Assembly: GCA_963969365.1 (NCBI GenBank) | Contig: OZ017748.1 | Coordinates: 3,159,001-3,223,000, forward strand | Direction: 5' to 3' | From: Asterochloris sp. CNOR1 | Lineage: Eukaryota > Chlorophyta > Trebouxiophyceae > Trebouxiales > Trebouxiaceae | Length of the DNA: 64,000 nucleotides | In this document: in pieces, positions 24,940-37,153 of the stretch | Numbering within the stretch: the stretch's first letter is position 1 | How the letters are laid out: the number at the start of each line of letters is the position of its first letter | Position numbers and translations under genes: made by a program | The notes under the pieces: model-generated | What the model was told of the DNA's origin: nothing | Seen by the model: the letters and a program-made list of their open reading frames with translations, nothing else | The model's database searches: none

Positions 24940-27900
24940 TCACCACCTCAATCGAAGCCAGATATTGCGGTGCAGGAACACTGCAAATGATGCGATCAGG
25001 AAAGCAATCAATGACAATGCACATGCAATGTCATCAGGCTTCTTGGTTTTAATGAGGGCGAGCCAGTCGATGGGCTTCGCGTTGGCCAGGTCCCACGGGT
25101 GCGCCGCACAGCTCAGCCGCCAAGTGGCCGAAGTGGGTGACGTCCCTTTCTGTTGCCAGGTGTTGGCCCGCAGCCAGGCATCTGCAGTGCAGATTCTGGC
25201 TGGCAGGCGCACGCTTGCCATCGCATCACTTGTGGATTGGGCATACTCATGCTGGGCACAGCATAGCAGCAGAGCACTCACCTTCACCCAGGGCACATGC
25301 CACCCCCCTCTTGTGGCTACCCTTGCACTTCCACGCCAGGTCAGCCCCTACAGGCAGCAAGGAGCCTGCTCATGACATGGCAGTGATGTCGCACAGCATT
25401 TCTGAGCACACAGCAGAGTGTCAAGGTGGCAAACTGGGGTACAGGCAAGCAGGCACATCGCAGTGCTCCTGCATGTGCTCAGTGGGCTCAGCAAGTGCGG
25501 TGCAGCACACCACAAGACTTCAAGGAACCCAGGGCTGGGGAAGATCTTCGCTGGCTGCCGCTGCTCACCTTCAGTTTCGCAGGAGAGAGCAAGCTCCGCC
25601 ACTGCAATTGGGCTCTTGCAGCTGAAGTCAAGGGGGTTGGGCATGCCATGAGCGACTCCTGCACGGTGAAGCAAGCTCAGCACAGTCTGGCATGCTGAGC
25701 AGCACCAAGCTGTCATACCGCAAGCTGCTGGCCTGCCAAGCAGATTGTTTCATCACATGTAGCAGCATCAGCGCACATGCACAGGGCAAATGCACAGCAA
25801 CAAGAGATACTTACCATTGGTTATCCTGCACTCCAGTCCAACAAACGAGGTAACATTGTCAAAGGAAGAGCCTGCCAGCAGATCTGCAGCCAAGAAGCTC
25901 AGCGTGAATCGCTGACGCAGAGTTTGTGGCCACAACCAATGCAAAAGGCAGAAAGCAGCACAGCCTTCACCTTCTATAGTTGGCATCTGCTGTAGCTCGT
26001 CCTGGTCTGCAGCGCATTCAATGTTTACATTTGCTTCAGGCACAAAAAGACCTTTGCCATGCCTGGCTTGCCAACAGTCACCATTCGCATCAAAGAGTGC
26101 CGTCATTACGTGTCTGCGCCTCACCTTCGCCCAGTATAGCGCCCTGAGCCAGTCCGTCGGATGAAGCCTTGTCCCTGCAACCACACATGTCTTGCTGAGG
26201 TGTGACGACAGACATTGTGCACCGCCAAGGATCACAGCAGGGACCGCTAGGTTGCATCCAACAGCTGCACCGAGCAGAATCATGACAGACCACGCACTCA
26301 GAGATGCCTCACACAATCCCACACAGTTGCTTCAATCAGAACACCCAGTCTCCGTGCCTGTAGCAGCCTCTGCCATAGACGACAACCTGGCAGCAGGCTC
26401 CACTGATGGCCACTTCAGGCAAGCTTGCTCCAGCTGAATGAGTCATTCAGCAGGACAGAGCTTGAAGCAAGGGTCGCATGTACTCACTGTTTGTTGCCCC
26501 ACGTATGCCACCAACAGGGTCCTCAGCCACGCCACTGCTTGCGGCAGATGTATCAGTCCCTGCGGCAGCAGACAACTTGGCTGGCTTCCACAGCCAGGTC
26601 TCTGCCATGCTCAGCATTCCAGCAGGCACCACATGTGCTTGACAAAGCGCATAAGCTTGGTTTGCATCGTTGACACAAGGGCGCGCCTTGAGTCAGACGA
26701 GGCTACCCTGGGACTTACCCCGAGGGGCTTCATGTGGGCCAATAAAGGTGGAGTTGGCCGACCCAGTAGATGACGATGTCCCATTGCCTGCAGCACGCCA
26801 TGGTGTGGTTACATTGCAGCAAGCCTCTGCCCTGCAGCTGGCCTGCCAGGTTGCACATGGAGGATCCTCAAAGGGGCTAGCAAACAGAGCCTTAGCAGCT
26901 TCTGCACGAGAGCTGACTGCATTGGGATCATGCCCAAAATCATTACAGACAAGTGTGATGTGCAGCACTGCAGCCCTCAGGTGGCACACAGACATGAATG
27001 GGTGACTGCTTGCCACAGGCAGTGCATGCTGCCAGCAGAGAACACCAGCGTCTTTTCAAGGTGCCAACTGATGCCCCCACCTTTCAGAGATGGGCTGCCA
27101 GACAAAGACAGACTCTTAAAGGTGCCCTCAGTGGCGGCACCTGCAAAATCAGCAGGGTCAGCCAGGCTCAGGTCACTGCTGCAAGGCGATGATGCTGGCG
27201 GCAACATGACTGATTCTTTGTGAGGGACAGGCACAACAGCTCACCTCGCTGGTCACTCTTGGGAGGCTGCAGACCAGTGGTGGTGGCTGAGGTGGCATCC
27301 AGGAGATCTGCACAAGCAGCAGACATTGTTTAGAGCAGGTTGCAACTATGCGATTGCCAAACTAAGATACGCACAAATGATCATACAGAGCGGCTCCAGC
27401 CAGGTGCGTTTTGCTGGTCGTGAGTGGTGTTGCTGCAGCCCTGCACCAGAGTCTGTGCAGCAAAGAGGCCACCAGCATTCGACCATGACAGGGCTAGGGC
27501 CATGCAAGGAACTGGGTATTGCACCCACCTCCAGATGATGCGGCGGGCAAAGAAAAGCTCGAGTTCAGCTGTCTGCTGAGGGCAGCATCGCTGGCCCTGC
27601 TGGTGAGACCGAGGTGCACCAGCTGCCGCACAAGCTGCTGCTGCTGCGCATTCTGCTGCTGATGGGCAGTGATGCCCTCAAGAGACGAGAGCGCCTGCTG
27701 CACAGCCTCTAGCATGGCTGGGGCAGGCATGGTGGCCCTGGCTGGCTGCATCTCTGTGGTCAAACTGTGCACTATTTGTTCCAGCAAAGGCCTCAACTCC
27801 TGCTGCACCACCTCCTTCAGATGCATCCGTGTCTGGAGCGCCGGCAACTCCTCAGCAGCAGGTGCAGTCTGTGCAGCCTGGGACAGGCTGTCAACTCTGC

Positions 27901-30806
27901 TGACCAAGTGGCTGACCTGCTCAGTGAGCAGCAGCAGCGTCTGCTGCAGCCCTTCCCCAGCAGCAGGCCCAACTGGTTCTGCTGCCTGGATGTGGCTGTG
28001 GAGGCCAGGGACGTGGCTGCAGGGCTGCAGGGGAGTTGTGACAGCAGGCCCTGACAGAGGCCGAGTCCACATGTCCTGAGCTGTCAAGGCAAGGCAGCTC
28101 TCCTGCAAGGCATTCCATGGCAGCCATTAGCTGGCAGGCACCATGAAGTGCTAGCTTGTAATTGCCACTCAGGTCTGCTAGCAGCCTGGCCCAACAGCTG
28201 CCTACACTTGACCTGGGCCCCCTATCCTCTGCTGCAGTGACTGTCGGCCGGCAAAGGTCCAGCCAGGTAGAGCTTCGGTGTAGATTGGGCAGCTATGTGA
28301 AACCCAGGAGGAGCAGAAGCTCATAGTGCTGCACCCACACAACTCCCAGCATCCCCTCAGTCCTCTTGTCAGACAGCTTACAGCGTTCAGCCAGCAGCTG
28401 CTCAGCACTTGATGCTCACCGCTGGGGCCTCGCTGTGTGGTGGGTCCTCTGTGATAGACTGCCAAGCTGTCGGCTGCTCAGTGGGGACAGGGCCACCGGA
28501 ATGGGCTGCCAGCAGCCTGGCCTGCGCACGCACAGCTTGCAGGGTGGCTTCGAAGGCTGCCTGCTGGGCGCTCAGCTGAGCCCGCACAGCCTGCAGGGTG
28601 GCTTCTGTGGCAGCATGGTGGCCGCTCAGCTGAGCCCGCACTGCCTGCAGGGTGGCCTCATGCTGGGTGCTCAGCTGAGCCTGCAAAGCCTGCAGGGTGG
28701 TTTCTGTGGCAGCAATGCGGCTGCTCAGCTGGCGGCTTATGACCATCTCGTCAGAGTACCAGGTCCAGGGCTTGCCGAACATCAGGCAGATCAGCACTGA
28801 TGTCAAAGTCAGCCAAGTGTAGACCTGCATTGCAGGGACGATGGCTGTGACTGCTCATCGGGGGGCAGGAAGCAAGGCAGGAGCTGTAGAACTGCGTGGC
28901 AGAGGCCAGGGACACCAGGACGAGCCAAGTGTAGATCTGCTCTGCAAGGCGGGCAGCAGTGCGTGCAGATCCTGTTCCACAGCCAGGGCAGGCGCAGCAG
29001 ACAAGAGTTTTATAATGCATTTTGCTGTCCCTACAGCAGGCTGTCTGCAGCGCGGAAGGCACCTCCTGCTGGCTATGCCACCCTAGAGCATCAGGTCTTG
29101 CCTCTCAAAGAGGGCCTCGGCCTGCTGGCTGTGTCAGCACACAGAAACATGTGCACTTCCCACAGAGTCAGCAAACAGAGCAGAGTGTTGTGTGACTGAG
29201 ACTCACCTTTCTGGAGGCTGGCTGGCGCTGGCACGTCTGCTCAGCCCCTGTGCACAGCGCGACGTCTAAGCTGCTCTGCATGGGTGATATGTCAGGAGCA
29301 CCTCTCAGAGGCCTGCTGTCAGAGCCTTGCTGCGCTGCATTCTGTGGCCTGCCTGCAGCGGGCTGCCAGCTGGCACGAGGAGCAGAGCTCTGTAGGGTCT
29401 GGCTGGGGGTGGCTGGCCCGTGCTGGCCACGGGTTGCAGGTGCGCTGCTGCTTGCAGTCTGCATGGGCAAGGCTATGTCCCATTGTGTGCAAAGGTGAGC
29501 CAGAAGGTACCTGTGCAGGAAGCAGTACAACCCAGGCATCTCACCCGCTGTTGGGTGTTGGCAGCACGAGGCAGAATGAGCATAGCAAGGTGACAGCAGT
29601 GGCTGAGCGGGATGAGGGTGCTGCTCACGGTGCCCCCTGGACACCCCACAGCACAGATGAGTCCCACCTGTGCATCTGCATGCCCCTCTGACATGATTCC
29701 AAGCATGGGTCTTATGCTTGGCATGGCTGGCACCAGCCCAACCTGGGCAGCCTGTCTGGCTGCCAGGCGTGCTGGCTGCTGCCCACATGCGGGCTCGCCC
29801 GCAACAGTGGGGTTGCTGCTGGTTGTCTGGCCTGCTGGAGCCCCTTCGTGGCAGGACTGCACAGCGTGGCACTCCTCAGCAATAGCAGCAATGCTGCTGG
29901 GCGCCAGGCCCTGAGGGGGCTGCACAGACTGGCACCCCACCATGGCAGTAGCGTTGCTGTACAAGTTCGGTGGGGGCTGCACAACCTGGCAGCCCCCTGC
30001 GGCGGCAGCGTTGCGGCATGTTGTGAACTTCTGCACAGGCTGGACAGCCTGGCGTCCCTCCACTGCGGCAGCGTTGCTGGTGGGTGCCAAGTCCTGCAGT
30101 GGCTGCGCAGCCTGGCAAGCCTCCACAGCGGCAGCGTTGCTGCTGGCAGCACGGCCTGCCTGTTCTTGGCCGGTCTGGGCCAACCCTGCAGGGCTGTTGC
30201 TGGCCAATGAAAATGTTGGGGCCTGCCCTGGTGGGACGCGGCCGCTTGCTGCAGAATTACCCTGGCCAGCTTTGTGCACCCTTCCATCGCAGAGGTGCCG
30301 CTGGCAGCTGGGACCCCTGGTGCTTGGCCAGACATAAGCACCCCCCCAGCAGCAGGGTTGCCTGGATGCTGCCCAGACTTAGGTAGCACGCCAGCACCAC
30401 TATGGCTCTGAGCCACCTCATCCACCACCTGCAGGCAGGCACCAGCAGATCCTGGCAAGCACACCCCAGTCCGCGCCATGTCTGCATCCCATTGTGCATT
30501 CTTGTGCTGCAACAAGCACAGGCTCTGAGAGGTGCAATGAGGGTCAAGTATGCTGGGGGCTGATCAACAGTGTGGACTTGCCTGAAATGACTGACTTATT
30601 GCTATGAAGGCACTCGGACTTCCATGGTCAGCAGCTCACACAGAATTGTCACGCAAAGCAAGCGCTTTGGGGGTGGGACCCACCTGGCTTGTAGCAGCAG
30701 ATGGGGAAGAGGCTGCTGTGCGTTGCTTCGAAGGTGGCTTTGGGGTGGATCCAAGGCACCTCCAGCGAAGAAGATTCTTCATGGTGCTGCATTGACAAGG
30801 CACCAT
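24940..30806 (-). CDS. Tandem paralogue A: unrecognised coiled-coil/membrane protein, possibly a pseudogene
   Basis: I do not recognise this family. Reading the minus strand, a 5' exon has MVPCQCSTMKNLLRWRCLGS. Then come a Pro/Ala/Gln-rich part with 20-residue repeats (29.88-30.15 kb), a hydrophobic segment (VYTWLTLTSVLICLMFG, 28.8 kb), repeats of the type EATLQAVRAQLS (28.52-28.74 kb), a Gln-rich coiled coil (27.5-28.1 kb), a Cys-containing part (NVNIECAADQDELQQMP, 26.0 kb), and a last exon with CTADAWLRANTWQQKG, a membrane helix CALSLIAFLIASFAVFL and the end RLRW. The end is set by the match with copy B. Relative to B there is a 1-base length difference near 30287 that breaks the frame, and both upstream ATGs of B are replaced. 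Exon borders are approximate. Confidence 0.5.
28520..28735 (-). repeat. Short in-frame repeats encoding (ATE)ATLQAVRAQLS in copy A
   Basis: Four units of about 45-54 bp encode TLQALQAQLS, TLQAVRAQLS, TLQAVRAQLS and TLQAVRAQ, next to the hydrophobic segment. Copy B (about 34760-34870) has only two such units. On the plus strand the repeated core is cagcctgcagggtggcttc. The text predicts a heptad-like amphipathic helix. Confidence 0.8.
29878..30160 (-). repeat. Minisatellite of about 60 bp in copy A
   Basis: Five or six diverged units encode SNAAAVEGRQAVQPVQ, RNAAAAGGCQVVQPP, SNATAMVGCQSVQPPQ and similar. The plus-strand core is gcggcagcgttgctg with ctgcacagcctggc. Copy B has a single unit at the matching place (GSNPTAVGK). 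The expansion therefore happened in A, or was lost in B, after the duplication. Confidence 0.8.
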
Positions 30807-31752
30807 ATTGAGGATGGTACTGGGGAGACCAAGCAGCAGAAGAGGTCTATGCCCCTCTGACGCATGAGCTGTCAGGTGAAGTGACGCTCAGGCAGCAATT
30901 TTGGCTGCGCATGAGGGACATTTGCAGTCCTTGCTGAAAGACTGATTGAATGACGCAAGAAATTTGGCAAACAGGCAGGCCTTGTAGCCCTGCTGCCTGT
31001 GCTAGCCCTAGGGTGTACAGCTTTGCAGTGCAGCCCTGCTCACTCTTTCAGACTGGGCTCGAGACCCTCCTGTGTTGCTTCTCCTGGCCTCTTCAGCTAC
31101 GATGCAAAGTGTTTGGCTTAGGGCAACACCCGATCGAGGAGATATCTGCCTTTCCAAAGACTTCACTGGTGCCGGTGATAGCTGTAATATCGAGAGCGCT
31201 GCAGCATACAAAGGAGCGCCGCTACCCCGCAGCTCCAGTCAAACCTCTTTGACTTGACTGCTGCCTGTTCTTCAGCTGTGCCTGCTTGGTTCTTCAGCTG
31301 TGCTTGGTACTGTGCCTGCTATGCTGGGTCAGGCTTCTGACATTGAAGGCCCACCACCTTTGTGACTGAACTTGCATCTGCTGACTAGGTGGTATGACCC
31401 AGGCTCACTTTTTTGGCTGGTGCAGGCAGTGAGGTCATCTATCTCCTGTCTGTCGGTTTGCATCTCATCATCTGCTGAGCCATGCTGTGGCTGTAGGTTT
31501 ATAGGCATTCACACCACATTACACTGGCTGATAGGTGCTGCCTCCAGCTACCCAATGTCAAAGACTGTGGCACTTTCTGAGTATGGTTCACCGCCGTCAT
31601 CCAGTTTTGCAGACAATGAAACCTATGATGCAAGTCCTCGATGGTACAGGGACCATTCCAGATGTATCAAAAAGCTGACTTGACTGGCAAAGCCACACAT
31701 ATGCCATAGGGTCTTGAAGGCATGCAGTCATTTGCAGCAGGTGATTTGGGCT
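30807..31752. other. Intergenic region between copies A and B
   Basis: No gene is seen. It holds the 5' flank of copy A (conserved with 36583-37025, including gcagctccagtcaaac near 31230) and, after a short CTT/TGC-rich junction at about 31256-31325, the 3' flank of copy B. The conserved upstream block 30955-31255 is the best candidate for the promoter shared by both copies. Confidence 0.6.
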
Positions 31753-34700
31753 TCACCACCTCAGATGATGCCATATGATTCGGGGCAGGTGTGGAGTGAT
31801 CATCGCTATGACCAGGTAGAGTACTGCAAATGCACCTGCAACGTCGTCCGGGGACGTGTCAAGGATGAGGGCGAACCAATCAATCGGCCTCATCGCGACC
31901 AGGTCCCACGGGTGCGCCGCACAGGTCAGCCTCCAAGTGGCCGAAGTGGGCGCCGTCCCTTTCTGGCGCCAGGCGTTGGCCCGCAGCCAGGCACCTGCAG
32001 TGCAGACTCTGGCTAGCAGAACACCCTTGCTATCGCATCACATTGTGGATTGGCCATAGTAATGCTGGGCACAGCATGGCAGCAGAGCACTCACCTTCAC
32101 CCAGGGCACATGCCAGCGCCCTCTGGTGGCTACCCTTGCACTTCCAGGCGAGGTCAGTCCCTGCAGGAGCAAAGCTCGTGACATGGCAGTGGGGCCGCAC
32201 AGCATGTCAAAGCACACAGTAGAGCGTCAAGGTATGTCAGGCGGGCAGGCACACCGCGGTGTCCCTGCATGGGCTCAAAGGGCTCAGCAAGTGCAGTACA
32301 GCGCACCACAAGACTTGAAGGAACCCAGGGATGGTGAAACTTGCGATGCCAGCTGCCGCTGCTCACCTTCAGTCTGGCAGGAGAGAGCAAGCTCCGCCAT
32401 TGCAAGTGGGCCCTTGCAGCTCAAGTCGAGGAGGTTTGGCATGCGTTGAGCGACTCCTGCACCATCAGGCAAGCTCAACAGAGTCTGGCATGCTGAGCAG
32501 CACCAAGCTGTCATACTGCAGCTGGCCTGCCAAGCAGACTGCCCAAAACATGCAGCAGCATCAGCGCACAAGCGCAGGGCAACTGCACAGCAGCAAGAGG
32601 TACTCACGAGTGGTGATCCTGCAGTCCAGTCCAAGAAATGAGGTGGCGTTGTCAAAGGAAGAACCCGCCAGCAGGTCTGCAGCCCAAAAGTCCAGCGTGA
32701 ATTGCTGAGGCACCCAATGCAGAAGAGAGAAAGCAGCACAGCCTTCACCTTGCAAAGTAGGCATCTGCTGTAGCTCATCCTGGTCTGCAGCGCATTCAAT
32801 GTTGACATCTGCTTTCAGATGCAAGAAGACCTTTATCATGCCTTGCTTGTCAACGGTCACCATCAAATTGCATAAACTGCGCACCACTCAGTGCAGTCAT
32901 TACCTGTCTGCGCCTCGCCTTCGCCCAGCACAGCGCCCTGAACCAGTCCCTCAGCAGAAGCCTCTGTCCCTGCAACTGCACATGCCTTGCTGAGGTGTGA
33001 CGGCAGACTTTGTGCAGCGCCAAGGATCACAGCAGGCACTGATAGTTTCCTTCCAACAACTCCATCGAACAGAAGAATGACAACACCACGCACTTTGAGA
33101 CGCCCCATACAAGCGCATCGATCATGGTCCCCACGCACTCTGAGATGCCTTACACAACCCCACACAAGCGCATTGATCATGGGCCCCAATCTCAGTGCCT
33201 GCAGCAGCCTCTGTCACAGGACAGCCTGGCAGCAGGCTTCACTGGTGGCCGCACCAGGCAGGCCTGCTCCAGCTGAGTGAGTGCAGGACAGAGCTTGAAG
33301 CAAGGGTCATATGTACTCACGTTTTGCTGCCTCACGTATGCCACCAATGGGGTCGTCAGCCAGGCCACTGGTTGAGGCAGATGTATCAGTCCCTGCGGCG
33401 GCAGACGACTTGGCTGGCTTCCACAGCCAAGTCTCTGCTGCAAGGTCTTGATGCTGGCAGCGACATGACTGATTCTGTGTGAGGGACAGTCATCATAGCT
33501 CACCTCGCTGGTCACTCTTGGGAGGCTGCAGACCAGTGGTGGTGGCTGAGGTGGCATCCAGGAGATCTGCACAAGCAGCAGACATTGTTTGGAGCAGGTT
33601 GCAACTATGCTGCCAAGTGCCAGAGTAAGATACGCACAAATGATCATACAGAGCGGCTAAAGCCAGGTGCAATTGTTTGGTGGCAAGGTGGCACTACAGC
33701 CCTGCACCAGAGTCTGCGCAGTAAAGAGGCCACCAACTTTCAACAATGACAGGGCTAGGACCAACAGAGAACAGGGCATAGCACCCACCTCCAGATAATC
33801 CAGCAGACGAAGTTTGGCTCAAGGCCAGCTCGCTGCTGAAGGCAGCATCGCTGGCCCTGCTGGTGGGACCGAGTGGCACCCGCTGCCGCACAAGCTGCTG
33901 CTGCTGTGCAGTCTGCTGCTGCTGAACGGCCATGCCCTTGAGGTGAGGGGTGAGCGCCTGCTGCACAGCCTCCAGCATGGCTGGGGCAGGCAGGGTTGCC
34001 CTGGCTGGCTGCATCTGTGACGCCAAAAGTTGCAAGATCTGCTCCAGGAAAGGCCGCAGCTCCTGCTGCACCACCTCCTTCAGGTGCATCTGTGTTTGTA
34101 GCACCGGCACCTCCTCAGCAGCAGGTGCAGTCTGTACTGCCTGGGTCAGGCTGTCGATGCTGCTGGCCAAGCGGCTGACTTGCTCAGTGAGCAGCAACAG
34201 CATATGTTGCACCCCCTCTTCAGCAGCGGGCCCAACTGGCTCTGCTGCCTGGGCGTGGCTGTGGAGGCTAGGAGAGTGGCTGCAGGGCTGCATGGAAGTT
34301 GTGACAGCAGGCCTTGACAGAGGCTGCCTCCACGTCGCCTCAGCTGCCATGGCGGGGCAGCTTTCCTGCAAGGCATTCCAAGGCAGCCCTTAGCTGGCAG
34401 GCACCATAAAGAGCAGAACCTCTAACTGCCACATGGGTTTGCCAGCAATCGGGACCATCAGCTGCCTGCACTTGACCCACAGCAGTGACTGAGGGTTCAG
34501 CCAGGTGTAGCTTCAGTGTGCATCGAGCAGCACTTTGAAGCCCAGGTAGAGCAGATGCTGATAGTGCTGCACCAACACAACTCCAGCATCCCCTCATTCC
34601 TCCTGTCCGGTGGGGTGCAGCGTTCAGCAAGCAGCTGAGTCAGCAGCTGATGCTCACCGCTGGGGCCTCGCTGTGTGGTGGGTCCCATGTGTTGGAACGC

Positions 34701-37025
34701 CAAGCTGTCAGATGCTCAGTGGGGAGAGGACCTCCCAGATGGGCTGCCAGCAGCCTGGCCTGCGCCTGCACAGCCTGCAGGGTGGCTTCATGCTGGGTGT
34801 TCAGCTGAGCCCGCACAGCCTGCAGGGTGGCTTCTGTTGCAGCATGGTGGCTGCTCAGCTGGCGGCTGATGATCATCTTGTCAGAGTGCCAATTCCATGG
34901 CTTGCCGCACATCAGGCACATGAGCACTGATGTCAATGTTAGCCATTTGTAGACCTGCATTGCAGGGAGGACGGCTGTGACCAATCGTCGTGAACAGGAG
35001 GCGGGGCAGAAGCTGTGGAGCTACGTGGCAGAGGCCAGGGGCATCAGGACAATCCAGCTGTACATCTATACTGCAAGGGGGGCAGCAGTGCGTGCAAATA
35101 CTGTTCCGTGGCCAGGGCATGTGCTGCAGAAAAGATATTCATGATGTATTCCATGTGTGGGCTGCGTCCATGCAGCGTGGACGGCTCCTCCTGCTGGCTA
35201 TGCCACCCCACAGCATCAGGTCTTGCGTCCAAAGGAGGGGCTTAGCCTGCTAGCTGTGTCAACTCACAGACGATGTGAACATCTCACCATGTCAGCAATG
35301 GAACGGACTGTCTTCTGAGCTGGCTGGCGATGGCAGCCCTGCTCAGCCCCTGTGCGCAGTGTGACCTCTGAGCTGCTCTGCTTGGGTGATATGTCATGAG
35401 CACCTCTCAGAGGCCTGCTGTCAGAGCCGTGCTCAGCTGCGTTCTGTGGCCTGCCTGCAGTGGGCTGCCAGCTGGCGCGAGGGGCAGAGCTCTTTAGGGT
35501 CTGGCTGGGGATGGCTGGCCCGAGCTGGCCAGTGGTTGCAGGTGTGCTGCCGCTTGCAGTCTGCATGGGCAAGCCTATGTCTCGTTGTGTGCAAAGGTGA
35601 GCCAGAAGGTATCTGTGCAGAGGCAGCACAGATACCCTGGCATATCACCCCGCTGTGGGGTGTTAGCAGCACGAGGCGGACTGAGCATAGTAAGGTGATG
35701 TCAGTAGCTGAGCGGGATGCTTGGTGTTAGCTCACAGAGCCCCTTGACACCCTACAGCACAGATGAGTCCCACCTGTGCATCTGCATGCCCCTCCGGCAC
35801 GATGCCAAATATGGGCCACGTGCTTGGCATGGCAGGCATCAGCCCAACCTGGGCAGCCTGCCTGGCTGCGAGGCGTGCTGGCTGCTGGTCACATGTGAGC
35901 TTGCCCACAGCAGTGGGGTTGCTGCCGACAGCACGGCATGCTGCTTCATCGTTGGTCCGGGCCACCCCTCCAGGGCTGCTGTTGGCCAAAGAGCCTTCTG
36001 GGGCCTGCCTCGGTGGGATGCCGCTGCCAGCTGCAGGGTTTCCCACACCCTGGCCAGCTTCGTGCACTCCTCCAGCCGCAGAGGTGCCACTGGACGCTGG
36101 GTCCCCTGGTGCTTGGCCAGACTGGGGCACCCTCCCGGCAGCAGGGTCCCCTGTATGCTGCCCAGGCTCAGGTGCCCTCCCAGCATCACAGTAGCTCTTG
36201 GCCACCACGTCCACCACAATATCCTGCAGCACATCTTGGCCAGCACACCCCAGTTGCCTCCCATCGCGCAGTTTTGTGGTGCAATGAGCCCAGGCTCTCA
36301 GAGGTGCAATGAGGGCCAGTTTTGCGGGGGCTGATTGTGTGGACTTGCCCTGGCTTGCAAGAACTGACAGATTGCTGAGGAGGCACTCTGGCTTCCATGG
36401 TCAGCAGCTCATACAAGATTGTCACACAAAGCAAGCGCTTTGGGGTTCAGACCCACCTGGCTTGTGGCAGCAGACGGGGTAGAAGCTGTCTTTTGTTGCT
36501 TGCACACTGGTGGCTTTGGGGTGGATCTGAGGCACCCCAAGCGCAGGAATTCCTTCAGGACACTGCAGCGCCAAAACACCATATCCAGGATGGTACTGGG
36601 GAGATCAAGCAGAAAGAGAGGTCTGTACCCCTCTGACGCATGAGCTGTCATATGAAGTGACATGCAGGCAGCAATTTGGCTTCACATGAGGGACATCTGC
36701 AGTGCCCTGCTGGATGACTGATTAGATGACGCGGGACATTCAGCAAACAGGCAGGTGTTGCAGCCCTAAAGTGTACATCTTTGCAGTGCAATCCTGCTCA
36801 CGTGTATTTGTTGGGCTGGGGCCCTCCTATGTTGCTCCTGCTGGCGTTTCCAGTCATTGTGCCCGCTGACTTAGGGCAACACCCAGTCAAGGGAGTTTCT
36901 GCCTTTCTAAGGGGTATCACTGGTGCCGGCGACAGCTTCAATGGGCAAGCAATGGTATTAAGAATGGTAAAGCAGACAAAGGAGCGCCGCTGCCCCGCAG
37001 CTCCAGTCAAACATCTGACTTGTTT
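31325..37025 (-). repeat. Tandem segmental duplication, unit 2 (about 5.7 kb)
   Basis: Second copy of the block described at 24510-31255, head-to-tail. Exons and introns are both alignable by eye, with many substitutions, so the duplication is not recent on the scale of intron divergence but has not been erased. The right end stops about 130 bp before the small gene at 37154. Confidence 0.88.
31753..36663 (-). CDS. Tandem paralogue B: unrecognised coiled-coil/membrane protein
   Basis: Same layout as copy A. I set the start at the ATG at 36663 (MSLHMTAHASEGYRPLFLLD); an ATG at 36582 is an alternative. Order along the protein: short hydrophobic N-terminus (LDLPSTILDMVFWRCSVL), a Pro/Gly/Ala-rich linker around 35.75-36.2 kb that stays in one frame, hydrophobic segment VYKWLTLTSVLMCLMCG (34.9 kb), two TLQAV repeats, a Gln-rich coiled coil (33.7-34.37 kb, QLVRQRVPLGPTSRASDAAF), ECAADQDELQQMP (32.8 kb), LDCRIT, and a last exon with WLRANAWRQKGTAPTSATWR, a membrane helix FAVLYLVIAMITP and the end LRW. 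It is probably a membrane protein with one or two helices and a large coiled-coil part; function unknown. Middle exon borders are approximate. Confidence 0.55.
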
Positions 37026-37153
37026 TTGCACCTGCTGCCACATGCGTATGCTCCTGGTGCCTGTTAGACTACCCATCTCCCCAAAATCAATGGTGCGGGT
37101 GTCACAGACGTCAATGCGCATTTGGGCTGCCGAATGTTCCAGCTGTACGCAAG
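36664..37153. other. Divergent upstream region of copy B and the small gene
   Basis: No gene is seen. The left three quarters are the conserved 5' flank of the duplicated unit; the last 130 bp are unique and precede the small plus-strand gene. It likely holds both promoters. Confidence 0.5.

Larger units (their letters stand above)
24510..31255 (-). repeat. Tandem segmental duplication, unit 1 (about 6.7 kb)
   Basis: This block is similar along its whole length to 31325-37025, in the same orientation. Matching landmarks: 3' flank 24525-24740 versus 31330-31560; last exon 24940-25200 versus 31753-32010; coiled-coil exon 27494-28108 versus 33694-34371; membrane exon 28400-28830 versus 34640-34960; 5' exon 30688-30806 versus 36465-36582; upstream block 30955-31255 versus 36735-37020. 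Unit 1 is longer because it has about 600 bp near 26590-27170 and an internal repeat array that unit 2 lacks. Confidence 0.9.

Noticed and set aside
29712-30515. A 267-codon open frame on the minus strand rich in Leu, Arg and Cys (copy A)
   Set aside because: Past the 1-base indel near 30287 it reads the minisatellite in a frame different from copy B. The B-compatible frame carries the recognisable NAAAVEG repeat, so this long frame is probably a by-product of the repeats.
24510-37025. Mobile element explanation for the tandem unit
   Set aside because: No transposase, reverse transcriptase, terminal inverted repeats or long terminal repeats are seen. The unit holds one ordinary spliced gene with its flanks.
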